Part shown: positions 17,641 through 25,903 of the stretch, piece after piece | Layout of the letters: every line of letters starts with the position of its first letter | Position numbering within the stretch: position 1 is the stretch's first letter | Source: DATBVX01 sp963810775 | GTDB lineage: Bacteria > Pseudomonadota > Gammaproteobacteria > Steroidobacterales > Steroidobacteraceae | Assembly: GCA_963810775.1 (NCBI GenBank) | Contig: CAWEOT010000006.1 | Coordinates: 62,001 to 126,000, forward strand | Direction: 5' to 3' | DNA length: 64,000 bases | The notes under the pieces: model-generated | The model's database searches: none | What the model was told of the DNA's origin: nothing | What the model saw: only the letters and a program-made list of their open reading frames with translations | Position numbers and translations under genes: made by a program

Positions 17641-18999
17641 ATGGAAGGCGAGCAGCAGGTCGCGCTAGCCATCGCGGACGAATGGGCATGGGACGCGGTG
17701 CGCAACGCGATCCCTCGCTCCGCGGACGTTGTCATCATCGGTGGTGGGATCGTTGGCTGTTCCGCAGCGTACTTCCTCGCGAAACAGGGCGTGTCAGTTG
17801 CCCTGTTCGAAAAAGGCCGGGTAGCCGGAGAGCAATCCGGGCGCAATTGGGGTTGGGTGCGCCAACAAGGCCGATCGCCCATCGAGCTGCCACTCATGAT
17901 GCGCAGCCTCGGTCTCTGGCTGCACCTCTCCAGGGATCTCAGCGAAGACATCGGATTTAAACAGGGCGGGTCCCTTTACCTCGCAGAAGACTCGTCGCAA
18001 CTCGCGGAACTGGAACGATGGCTGGTCGTCGCGCGCGCGCACGATCTCGATACACGGTTGCTGTCGGGTCGTGAGCTCGAAGGGATTCTAAAGTCCGACG
18101 CAAACAGGTGGGCGGGAGCACTGTACACGGCGAGCGACGCGCGCGCAGAACCCAGTCGTGCGACAGCGGCGATTGCACGCGGGGCGCGTCGCGCTGGGGC
18201 TCAGGTGGTCACGCGTTGTGCGGTTCGCGGCATCGAGCGTGCTGCTGGTCGCGTGCGTGCAGTGGTCACAGAGCACGGGAACGTGGCGACTCACGCAGTC
18301 GTCTGCGCGGGAGGCGCGTGGACGAGACTATTTTGCGGCTCTCTCGGAATCAGCGTGCCGCAGCTCACCGTGCTGGGCACGGTCGCGCGCACGGCGCAGA
18401 CCAGGCAACTACTCGAAGGGGAAGCATGGTGCCCGCAAATCGCGATCCGTCGTCGAGCCGATGGCGGATACACAGTTGCACACGGCGGATCGTTCCAGCA
18501 CTCGCTGACGCCGAGCAGTTTCCGGTTCGCAACCAAGTTCTTTCCCGCATTCCGCCAGGGCCATGGGTCGCTGCGTCTGAAGTTGGGGGTTGAGTTCTTC
18601 AGGACCCTGACGACACCCCGCCGCTGGGACCTCGATGTGCCCTCGCCTTTCGAGCGCGAAAGAATGCTCAATCCAGCGCCTGAGCAGAAGGTTCTCGTCC
18701 AGGTGCACGGAGCGCTCGATCGCTGGTTTCCGGAGATCGCCAAAGCGCCGTTCGTCGAAACCTGGGGTGGCCTGATCGAAGCTTCACCCGACGTACTGCC
18801 GATCATCTCGAGCATCGACGGATTCGAGGGCTTTTTCATTGCCAGCGGATTCAGCGGCCATGGGTTCGGCATCGGACCCGGTGCGGGTAAACTGATCGCC
18901 GACATGGTGAACGGCGTGGCACAGCGGGACGACCTATCCGCATTTCGCCTGGGTCGCTTCTTTGACGGATCACCAATCCGTCCCGGTCCTGCAATCTAA
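17641..18999 (+). CDS. FAD-dependent oxidoreductase, D-amino acid/sarcosine oxidase (DAO) family
   Basis: 452 aa. The dinucleotide-binding fingerprint VVIIGGGIVGCSAAYFLAKQ is at about 30-49, followed by FEKGRVAGEQSGRNWGWVRQ, which is typical of a DAO subgroup that oxidises secondary amines or amino acids. A C-terminal FAD contact ASGFSGHGFGIGPGAGK is at about 400-416. The substrate is unknown. The start is uncertain because no clear ribosome-binding site precedes ATG 17641 and the first 25 residues look like an extension. It heads a four-gene set with a Rieske oxygenase, a second flavoprotein and an MFS carrier. Confidence 0.8.
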   Translation: MEGEQQVALAIADEWAWDAVRNAIPRSADVVIIGGGIVGCSAAYFLAKQGVSVALFEKGRVAGEQSGRNWGWVRQQGRSPIELPLMMRSLGLWLHLSRDLSEDIGFKQGGSLYLAEDSSQLAELERWLVVARAHDLDTRLLSGRELEGILKSDANRWAGALYTASDARAEPSRATAAIARGARRAGAQVVTRCAVRGIERAAGRVRAVVTEHGNVATHAVVCAGGAWTRLFCGSLGISVPQLTVLGTVARTAQTRQLLEGEAWCPQIAIRRRADGGYTVAHGGSFQHSLTPSSFRFATKFFPAFRQGHGSLRLKLGVEFFRTLTTPRRWDLDVPSPFERERMLNPAPEQKVLVQVHGALDRWFPEIAKAPFVETWGGLIEASPDVLPIISSIDGFEGFFIASGFSGHGFGIGPGAGKLIADMVNGVAQRDDLSAFRLGRFFDGSPIRPGPAI

Positions 19000-19013
19000 G
19001 AAAGAATGGCCAC

Positions 19014-20176
19014 ATGACTGAGGACCACACGGTACCCGCGCGAGAGCTGAAGCCAGCGCTGCCGCGCCAATTCTACGGCAGCATGGATGTCTTTCGACTC
19101 GAGGCAGAGCGCATCTTTTACGAACAGTGGTTCTGTGTCGGCCGTACGGATCAGGTCCCGATGCAGGGCGATTGTCTACATGTCGCGGTGGCGGGAGAAG
19201 ACGTACTGGTCGTTCGCGGCCGAAACGATGAGCTGCGCGCCTTCTACAACGTTTGTCGACATCGCGGCAGCCAATTGGTCCGTACGCCGGCGTTACCTGA
19301 TGTCGCGGCCCCCGACGCCATCAATTCCGCCCGGCTCAGCGGCGCCGTCACCTGTCCCTATCATGCGTGGACTTACAACCTCGATGGCACGCTTCGCGCG
19401 GCACCCTTCATCCAATTCGACGCCAGCTGCCCGAAGGAAGGCTTTTCGCTCGTGTCGATTCATCTGGACACGTGGGGTGGGTTCATTTTTCTGAATCTCG
19501 CGGAACAGACGCCACCGCCGCTGCTCGAGCAGCTGGCCGAGCCCGTACGCAGACTGGCCCGCTACCCGCTACAGGATCTGCGCCGCGGCGCACAGCTGGT
19601 TTACGACGTGCGCGCGAACTGGAAGGTGATCATGGAAAACTACAATGAGTGCTACCACTGCGGCCCGGCGCATCCCGAGTTGTGCGCGCTCGTGCCCGCG
19701 TTTCGCGAGCGTGGCGGCGCGGGCCTCGACTGGGACGATGGGATTCCCCATCGCGCCGGAGCGTGGACTTTCACTGCCACGGGAACATCGACCCGCGCGC
19801 CATTTCCCGGCCTTTCGGAGAAGGAGAAGACCCATCACAAGGGCGAAATCTGCTATCCAAATCTGCTTCTCAGCGCCGCGGCTGAGCACGTGGCCGCTTT
19901 CACGCTCTGGCCGAAGGCGCCGGATCTCACACGCATCGCGTGCGAATTCCTGTTTCACGTCTCCGAGACAAGCTCGGCCGGGATTTGACCCGCAGTGATG
20001 TCGTCGACTTTTGGGACATTGTGAACCGGCAGGATTGGCGGATCTGTGAGGGTGTGCAGGAGGGAATGCGCTCGCGCGGCTTTCGCGGCGCGTTCTATGC
20101 GCCGATGGAGGACCCGAGCCTCGACATCCGGCGCTACCTCGAAAAGCATCTCGGCGACCTGACGCAGATCGGCTAA
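19014..20176 (+). pseudogene. Rieske-type ring-hydroxylating/betaine-demethylase-like oxygenase, frameshifted
   Basis: The first 320 residues hold a full Rieske centre, C81/H83 in CRHRGSQ and C114/H117 in CPYHAWTYNLDG, and a mononuclear iron site NYNECYHCGPAHPEL with H215 and H220. This style is close to the GbcA group that demethylates quaternary amines. The frame ends early at 19988. The expected end (DVVDFWDIVNRQDWRIC, then RGFRGAFYAPMED and RYLEKHL) continues one frame back to 20176. A one-base loss between about 19955 and 19985 would restore a protein of about 387 aa. Start 14 bases after the flavoprotein gene. Confidence 0.82.
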
Positions 20177-20193
20177 CGGGTCGGAACGAGTTC

Positions 20194-21831
20194 GTGACCC
20201 GCAAGCAATACGACGTTGTCGTCATTGGCGGCGGGCACAACGGTCTGACGGCCGCCTTCTATCTGGCGCGCGCCGGACTCAAGACCGTGGTACTCGAACG
20301 GCGCGAAATTCTCGGTGGCTGTTGTGTGACTGAGGAGATCGATCCGGTCGCGGCTCCCGGCTGCCGTGTCTCAACCGCCTCATACATGGCGAGCATGCTG
20401 CGGCCGGAAATCATCCGGGATCTCGAGCTCGATCGGCTGGGCCTGCGCATGGTCGCGGCGGAGCCAACGGTTCAGGCGACGACGCCCGATGGCATCGTAC
20501 TCCCCTGGTGGAGCGATCGTGGACGCATGAGAGAGCTGCTGCTGCGATTCGCACCGAAGGACTGCGAGCGATTCTTGTCTCTGGACGCCGAGCTCAGCGG
20601 ACTGGCGCGACATCTCGAGCCTCTGTTCATGCAGGCGCCGCCGGATCTACAGCGAAGCGGATTCGCGGGTCTGCGCGAGTTGCTCCGATTCGCACTCAGG
20701 TTTCGGCGCTTGCGCGGACGCGAGATCGCCAACCTCGTGTCATTCACGACCGGGAGCCTGGGCGAGTTTCTCGATCGCTCGCTCGAATCCCCTCACCTCA
20801 AGTCGCTGGTGCTGGCCAACAGTCTCTATGGCAAGCACGGCGGGCCCTACGATGCCGGCACCCTCTTCGGTCTGCTGTTCCATCTGCTGGGTGGCGGGCA
20901 GGAGGCCAGGCAGGGCTTTGTCGGCCACGTCATGGGCGGTATGGGCGCCATTACCAACACAATGGCGGCGGCATGTCGGGCGAAGGGAGTGGAACTGAGA
21001 ACGGCGACGGCAGTGAAGCAGATCGAGATTCGCGACGGGCGCGCGGAAGCAGTACTTCTCGAAGATGGAACTGAAGTCGGTGCGCACATCATCGTGTCGA
21101 ACGCCGATCCCAAGCGCACTTTCCTCGGGCTGGTGCCGCCCGGAGAAATGGACGCCGAGTTTCTCGCCGACGTGCGCGGAATCAAGATGGATGGACCCTG
21201 CGCCAAACTCAATCTGGTGCTGAGCGAGGAACCGAGACTCCGTGGCATCGATCCCACCGCAAACGCGCTGCAGAGAGCGCAATTCACACTCGTTCCCTGG
21301 CTCGAAGACGCCCAGCACTGCTACGAGCAAGCGCGACACGGAAGGATTTCCGAGCGACTCTGGATCGACTGCCTCGTCCCCTCCCTCGTCGATCCATCGC
21401 TGGCGAGCCCTGGTCGTCACGTGATGACGTGCTTCGTGCAATACGTGCCGTACCACCTCAACGGTTCGAACTGGAATGCCGAACGTGATCGCCTGCAAGA
21501 CCAGATCCTCGCTCAGCTCGCCGAGTTTGTGCCTGCGGTGAAGCAGTCGCTCGTAGCGAGCCGGCTGTATACGCCCGTCGATCTGGAAGGTGTGTTCGGA
21601 ATCACCGAGGGCAATATCTTTCACGGTGATTTGCGACTCGATCAGCTTTTCTTCATGCGCCCGGTGCCCGGTTACGCGCGTTATGCGACACCGGTACACG
21701 CGCTGTATCTGTGCGGCGCAGGCACCCACCCAGGCGGCGGGGTGACAGGAGCGCCGGGATTCAACGCCGCGCATCGAATACTCGCAGACCTGCGCAGCGA
21801 CCGTAGTCTGCGTCGGGCCATGAAGGCGTGA
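20194..21831 (+). CDS. phytoene-dehydrogenase-like FAD oxidoreductase (PYROXD2 type)
   Basis: 545 aa from GTG 20194. The N-terminal fingerprint VVVIGGGHNGLTAAFYLARAG and the following LERREILGGCCVTEEI are typical of the amine-oxidase/carotenoid-desaturase superfamily, and the length and C-terminal THPGGGVTGAPGFNAAHRI block match PYROXD2-like proteins. The reaction is unknown. Nothing else in the window suggests carotenoid synthesis, so the desaturase reading is not favoured. It starts 17 bases after the Rieske gene and ends 7 bases before the MFS start, so it is clearly co-transcribed. Confidence 0.82.
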   Translation: MTRKQYDVVVIGGGHNGLTAAFYLARAGLKTVVLERREILGGCCVTEEIDPVAAPGCRVSTASYMASMLRPEIIRDLELDRLGLRMVAAEPTVQATTPDGIVLPWWSDRGRMRELLLRFAPKDCERFLSLDAELSGLARHLEPLFMQAPPDLQRSGFAGLRELLRFALRFRRLRGREIANLVSFTTGSLGEFLDRSLESPHLKSLVLANSLYGKHGGPYDAGTLFGLLFHLLGGGQEARQGFVGHVMGGMGAITNTMAAACRAKGVELRTATAVKQIEIRDGRAEAVLLEDGTEVGAHIIVSNADPKRTFLGLVPPGEMDAEFLADVRGIKMDGPCAKLNLVLSEEPRLRGIDPTANALQRAQFTLVPWLEDAQHCYEQARHGRISERLWIDCLVPSLVDPSLASPGRHVMTCFVQYVPYHLNGSNWNAERDRLQDQILAQLAEFVPAVKQSLVASRLYTPVDLEGVFGITEGNIFHGDLRLDQLFFMRPVPGYARYATPVHALYLCGAGTHPGGGVTGAPGFNAAHRILADLRSDRSLRRAMKA

Positions 21832-21838
21832 GGTGCCC

Positions 21839-23179
21839 ATGAGCTTGCGAGCCTTCCCGGTGCGCTACCGAATTCTCTCGGTTCTCTTCGTCCTGAGCTT
21901 CATCAACTACCTGCTGCGGAACAATCTCTCGGTCGCCCTTCCAAGCATCCGCCAGGAATTCGGCTTCAGCAGTGCTGAACTTGGCTGGATCCTGGGGAGC
22001 TTCAATTTCGCCTACGCGCTGTTCCAGATTCCGGGAGGCATCTTTGGCGAGGTGTACGGTCCCCGTCGTGCCCTGACGATCATCGCTGTGAGCTGGGGCG
22101 TACTGACATTCCTGACCGGCTTTGCGCCCGCGCTGATGGCGGCATCCGCAACGGGTGCCATCGTTGCGCTCATCATCGTCCGATTCATGCTGGGCGTGAC
22201 AAATGCTCCGATGTATCCAGTCAGCGCCGGAACCTTCGCCAGCTGGTTTCCTGTGGGAAGCTGGGCCTTCCCCAACGCTGTGGGAAGTGTCGGCCTCGTC
22301 CTTGGCCAGGCGGCGATCGGCCCGCTGGTGACGCTCTTGATCATCAAGTTTGGATGGCGTGAGTCTTTTTACATGCTGGCACCGCTCGGAGTTCTGGGTG
22401 GCGCATGGTGGTACTGGTACGGGCGCGATACGCCGGCGCAACACCCCGCGATCACGCATGGCGAGCTCGACTTGATCAACGCGGGTCGCGCACCGGTTGA
22501 TCCGAACACCACTCACGACCACAACTGGCGCAAGGTGCTCCTGCAGCGGGACGTGTTGCTACTCGCGTGCAGTTATTTCTGCATGAACTATGTGTTCTAC
22601 ATGTTCTCGAATTGGCTGTTTATCTATCTCGTGGAAGCACGAGGGTTTTCGCTGCTGGAGAGTGGGCTGTTGTATGCGCTGCCGTTCGTAACCGGTGCAG
22701 TGCTGGCTGCGGTGGGAGGCCTCACCTGCGACGCGTTGTGCCGGCGAATCGGCGCGCGCTGGGGATGCCGGCTTCCCGCGATGACAGGACTCATACTCGT
22801 CGCCGTATTTCTGCTCGTGGGCGCGTACTCGGTGAACCCGTACATGGCGGTCGGCATGCTGTCGCTGTGTTTTGGCTTCACGCAGTTCACAGAAGGTGCG
22901 TTCTGGTCCGCCACTACCTATGCCGCAGGCCCGCATACCTCAACCGCGACCGGAGTGCTGAATACGGGCGGCAATGCAGCGGGGTTTCTCGCACCGGTAA
23001 TCGGAGTGATGGTGGATCAGCTCGGCTGGCTCACGACACTCGCAAGTGGTTCGTTGTTCGCACTTGCAGGCGCGATGCTGTGGTTGTTCATCGGCCGACA
23101 GAGCGATGCGGTATTTGGCACTTTGGGCGTGTCAACCGAGGCGGGGCCGATCGCACGGCCACGCTCTAGCGCGTCTTGA
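21839..23179 (+). CDS. MFS transporter, anion:cation symporter (ACS) type
   Basis: Inner-membrane carrier of about 446 aa with 12 predicted helices. The start YRILSVLFVLSFINYLLRNNL, the loop-2 motif GGIFGEVYGPRRA and the wide central loop (DTPAQHPAITHGELDLI) resemble hexuronate/phthalate/glucarate symporters. I prefer ATG 21839, preceded by GAGGTG, over GTG 21833. As the last gene of the oxidative cluster it probably imports the substrate, perhaps an organic acid or betaine. That is inferred from position only. Confidence 0.82.
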   Translation: MSLRAFPVRYRILSVLFVLSFINYLLRNNLSVALPSIRQEFGFSSAELGWILGSFNFAYALFQIPGGIFGEVYGPRRALTIIAVSWGVLTFLTGFAPALMAASATGAIVALIIVRFMLGVTNAPMYPVSAGTFASWFPVGSWAFPNAVGSVGLVLGQAAIGPLVTLLIIKFGWRESFYMLAPLGVLGGAWWYWYGRDTPAQHPAITHGELDLINAGRAPVDPNTTHDHNWRKVLLQRDVLLLACSYFCMNYVFYMFSNWLFIYLVEARGFSLLESGLLYALPFVTGAVLAAVGGLTCDALCRRIGARWGCRLPAMTGLILVAVFLLVGAYSVNPYMAVGMLSLCFGFTQFTEGAFWSATTYAAGPHTSTATGVLNTGGNAAGFLAPVIGVMVDQLGWLTTLASGSLFALAGAMLWLFIGRQSDAVFGTLGVSTEAGPIARPRSSAS

Positions 23180-23252
23180 ACGGTGGCCGCGGCACGGGCT
23201 TACAAGCCGATGCGTCGAGTCCGCGCGCATCGCCACTACGCACGAATTGCGC

Positions 23253-24643
23253 TTAGAGTCCCGGGATGCAATCGGTCACGTCTGCATGTCCCTTGCCGCG
23301 CAGGACGACTTCCAGGTGATTCGAGAAGCCTGGCGCCGCATGCTCCATCATCCAGAGTGGCGAAGCGCCATCCAGGTCGCCCGATACAAACAGGCTCGGC
23401 ACCGCTGACCGCAGCGGCGTCCGATAGTCCGCCGGATGAGAGACATCCGGCCATTGCTTGCAGGCAGCCTGCTGCTGACGGGCCCGATAGTCGCCGAGGA
23501 AAGTGCCCTTCGTTTCCCGCACGATGTCTTCTTCACGCATGAATGCGACGTCATCGTTGCATGTGATTGAGAAAAACAGGCCGAAACTCAAACCGGCGTC
23601 GGCGCCGCGGGCATTGGACAGTACCCCTTCGACGAACGGACCGAGATCTCCGATGTAGGCCCGGTGAATCATCCACCGCAGCTCCGCAGCAGTAGCGGGG
23701 CGGTAGTTCATCGAGCGAAACCACTCTATCACTCGGCCGCGACGGATTGGGAAGGTGCCGGTGCGGCCCGGAATCGCGACGCGCACTTCACCCAAGTCCA
23801 GCCGTGCCATCACCTGACGGAATTCCTCTCGCAGGTTCGGGAACGCGGTATTGCACGCCGACTCGGCTGCGCATGCTTCGAGCGTGCTATCGAGGGCAAC
23901 CTGCGCCGACTTCGCCATAGTGAGCGGTGTTATGACGTCGATCGGTACGACACTGCCGAGATACGCCGTCCGCACACTTTGCGGATAGGTACGCATGAGG
24001 ACCTGGGCAGCCCGCGTTCCGTATGAGCCGCCGAATACGTTCATCTTTCCGTAGCCCAGGTCGCGTCGCACCTGCTCGAGATCTTGCGCAAAATGCGTAT
24101 AGGTGTATTGCGTGAGGTCGGCGCGCGCACTCAACTGACGTTCGCATCTTTTCACTGCGGCGGGCGGAAAGAGGTCGCGCAGGCTCACCGCCGGATCGTC
24201 CGCTGCGTAGAGGTCACAACGGAGCGTGCTCGACCGGCCGGTGCCTCGCTGGTCGACCAGCAAGATGTCATGGTCGCGGCGCAGTGGCGCGAACTGTTCC
24301 GCGAAGTACGCGGCCTCGCTGATCGCCGCTTCTCCCGGGCCGCCCATCAACGGGACGAGCGGATCGGCCTGCGCCCCTCCCCGGTGGCGGGGATTACAGC
24401 CACGCCGATCTGCAGGCGGCGGCTTGGTTTAGTGGGGTTCTCGGGTACATCGAGCGTGCCGCAGCGCCCGGTCTCTGCCAGGCCCGGAAGTTTGCACGGC
24501 GTAAGAACGATAGAGCTCGTCGGGCGCTTCGGCAGATTCTCAGATGTCGCCCCGTTCGCGATGCCGGCGCATTGAAGCGCTACCAGTGTCGTGAGCAGCA
24601 GACGCACGGGGAATCGCGTAGCCCAGCGATGGTCGTCTCGCAT
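23253..24643 (-). pseudogene. secreted alpha/beta hydrolase, tripeptidyl-aminopeptidase-like, frameshifted
   Basis: The first 98 residues (to 24347) have a signal peptide (RLLLTTLVALQCAGIANGA) and the TAP-family opening CGTLDVPENPTKPSRRLQIGV. The frame then ends, and the rest of the fold continues one frame back: ADPLVPLMGGPGEA, DILLVDQRGTGRS, nucleophile serine in GGSYGTRAA, acid in SGDLDGASP and His in RGKGHADV. A one-base loss near 24360-24385 is enough to explain the break. The restored protein would be about 463 aa and would release N-terminal peptides or act as an esterase in the periplasm. It lies 67 bases from the tRNA-Lys repeat. Confidence 0.8.
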
Positions 24644-24709
24644 TTCGATCAGTTGCTCAACGATGGACGATCCAGATCGCGAGCAAGGCGACGTAAGTGA
24701 CGGATTTGA

Positions 24710-24751
24710 TGGTGGGCCATATAGGACTCGAACCTATAACCAACGGATTAA
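24710..24751. repeat. 42-bp duplicate of the tRNA-Lys 3' end (attachment-site-like repeat)
   Basis: Identical over 42 bases to 25740-25781, the 3' half of tRNA-Lys from the anticodon loop through the T-arm to CCA. Sequence on both sides differs. Partial tRNA 3'-end copies of this kind are left by tyrosine-recombinase-driven integration of genomic islands or prophages. No integrase gene is present between the copies. Confidence 0.85.
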
Positions 24752-25473
24752 CCCGCTGACCTCGTAGTACTCGTTCACATACCAGAACGTGCAGTCATCG
24801 GTAGGATCGATGTTCATCGACGTATAGTCACCCCAGCGGGAGTTGGTAGTTGTCTGCACGCCCGTACCGTTGATGACGACGCGCTCGCCCTGAGTCATCT
24901 GACCCTTCGGGTCGCCTCTCAGCCGCCCCGTATAGCGGATTCCCGGGAACACGTCCGTCCCGTTGACGACGCTGTAGCCCAAAGCCATGTTGCCCTTGTG
25001 ATCCATGGCGATGCTGCCCATCCAGCGGTGAACACCGTCGTTAGGGGCGTATGTTCCCTGCTGGTGGAGCGAGTACTTGCCGTTCTTGCCGCGGCGGATC
25101 TCGTACCAGCGCGCGCCCGCGATACCGGGTCGGGCTTCTACTGACTGGTTCGTCACTAGAGTCTCGTAGTCATCGAAGTTGCGATAGGCCAGTCGCCAGG
25201 TCGGCCGCTGCCGGTAGGACAGGATGTCGAGGTACTGATTTCCCGCAACCCCCGTTCTTCACGTTGACCAGCTGCGGCTGACTTTCGCGCTACTGTCAAT
25301 GGCACATCGCGAAGCGCAGGTGAAAGATCGAATGCCACCGCTGCGGAGAATTCCGGCGCTGGACTCTTTGGCAATGTTGGCGGCACTCCACTGTGTGCCA
25401 TTACGGGTATGGAGACGGCAACGAAACAGAGCATCGTCCGTCGAGCGATTCCTTTTGAAATGCGAATTATCAT
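24734..25473 (-). pseudogene. decayed secreted-protein gene, truncated at the attachment repeat
   Basis: The 5' part (from ATG 25473, good GAGGGAG ribosome-binding site) encodes a signal peptide (TMLCFVAVSIPVMAHSG) and a proline/alanine-rich start. The 3' part, in another frame, encodes YLDILSYRQRPTWRLAYRNF, RWMGSIAMDHKGNMALGYS, RWGDYTSMNIDPTDDCTFWY and VNEYYE. These are C-terminal blocks of large secreted proteins of unknown function known from many environmental bacteria. The central several hundred residues are missing, a G-run indel separates frames near 25255, and the end runs into the tRNA-derived repeat. It cannot make a functional protein. Confidence 0.7.
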
Positions 25474-25739
25474 GCTTATCTCCCTCTAAATTCTCGAACG
25501 ACAAATGAGCATGCATGCGATCCGCTATGCACAGCGCATTTAGGAGGGCGAATTCTGATATCAACATGTCGGAGTAGGCCGTTTCTTGTGAGTCTTGGCT
25601 CCTCCCAGAAATACATGGGGATGGGAAGTTTAGTAGAGGGCGTCGGGAATGCAAGGTCGAGGTAAGACCCGACACAGGATGTACGATCCGAACAATTTGA
25701 TCCGGCCGAAGGCCAACATTTAATCGGCATCGTGACGCG
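25474..25739. other. AT-richer gene-free segment inside the tRNA-Lys repeat pair
   Basis: It has visibly lower GC than the surrounding chromosome and no supported gene. It contains the ribosome-binding site of the decayed gene and presumably that gene's former promoter. The composition shift supports foreign origin. Confidence 0.5.
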
Positions 25740-25815
25740 TGGTGGGCCATATAGGACTCGAACCTATAACCAACGGATTAAGAGTCCGCTGCTCTACCAA
25801 TTGAGCTAATGGCCC
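25740..25815 (-). tRNA. tRNA-Lys (CTT)
   Basis: Full cloverleaf on the reverse strand. Acceptor GGGCCAT pairs with ATGGCCC, D-arm AGCTCAATTGGTAGAGC, anticodon loop CTCTTAA with anticodon CTT, T-arm TATAGGTTCGAGTCCTATA, discriminator A, and an encoded CCA. The 3' 42 bases are duplicated at 24710-24751, so this is the intact copy beside an old integration event. A TAGAAT -10-like hexamer with GC-rich discriminator lies at 25846-25851. Confidence 0.96.
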
Positions 25816-25903
25816 GTCTCGGCGGGATCCTTCGCGAGGGCGCGCATTCTACCGGATCACGCCCGCGTTGGCGCAAGCGCGCCGTTGTTGGCCGCGTCGC
25901 GCC

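Noticed and set aside
20194..21831. Carotenoid desaturase (CrtI)
   Set aside because: The fold fits the superfamily, but no other carotenoid gene is nearby and the C-terminal pattern and neighbours suit PYROXD2-like oxidoreductases better.
24710..24751. A second tRNA-Lys gene
   Set aside because: Only the 3' half from the anticodon loop onward is present; there is no D-arm or 5' acceptor strand.
16054..25739. The whole tRNA-Leu to tRNA-Lys interval as one mobile island
   Set aside because: The tRNA-Lys repeat bounds only the last 1 kb, no repeat of the tRNA-Leu end was found, no integrase is present, and most genes have host-like composition. Accessory, but not shown to be one element.
25259..25750. 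A 163-codon reverse frame across the 5' end of the decayed secreted-protein gene
   Set aside because: No signal, domain or ribosome-binding site, and it overlaps the better-supported signal-peptide frame starting at 25473.
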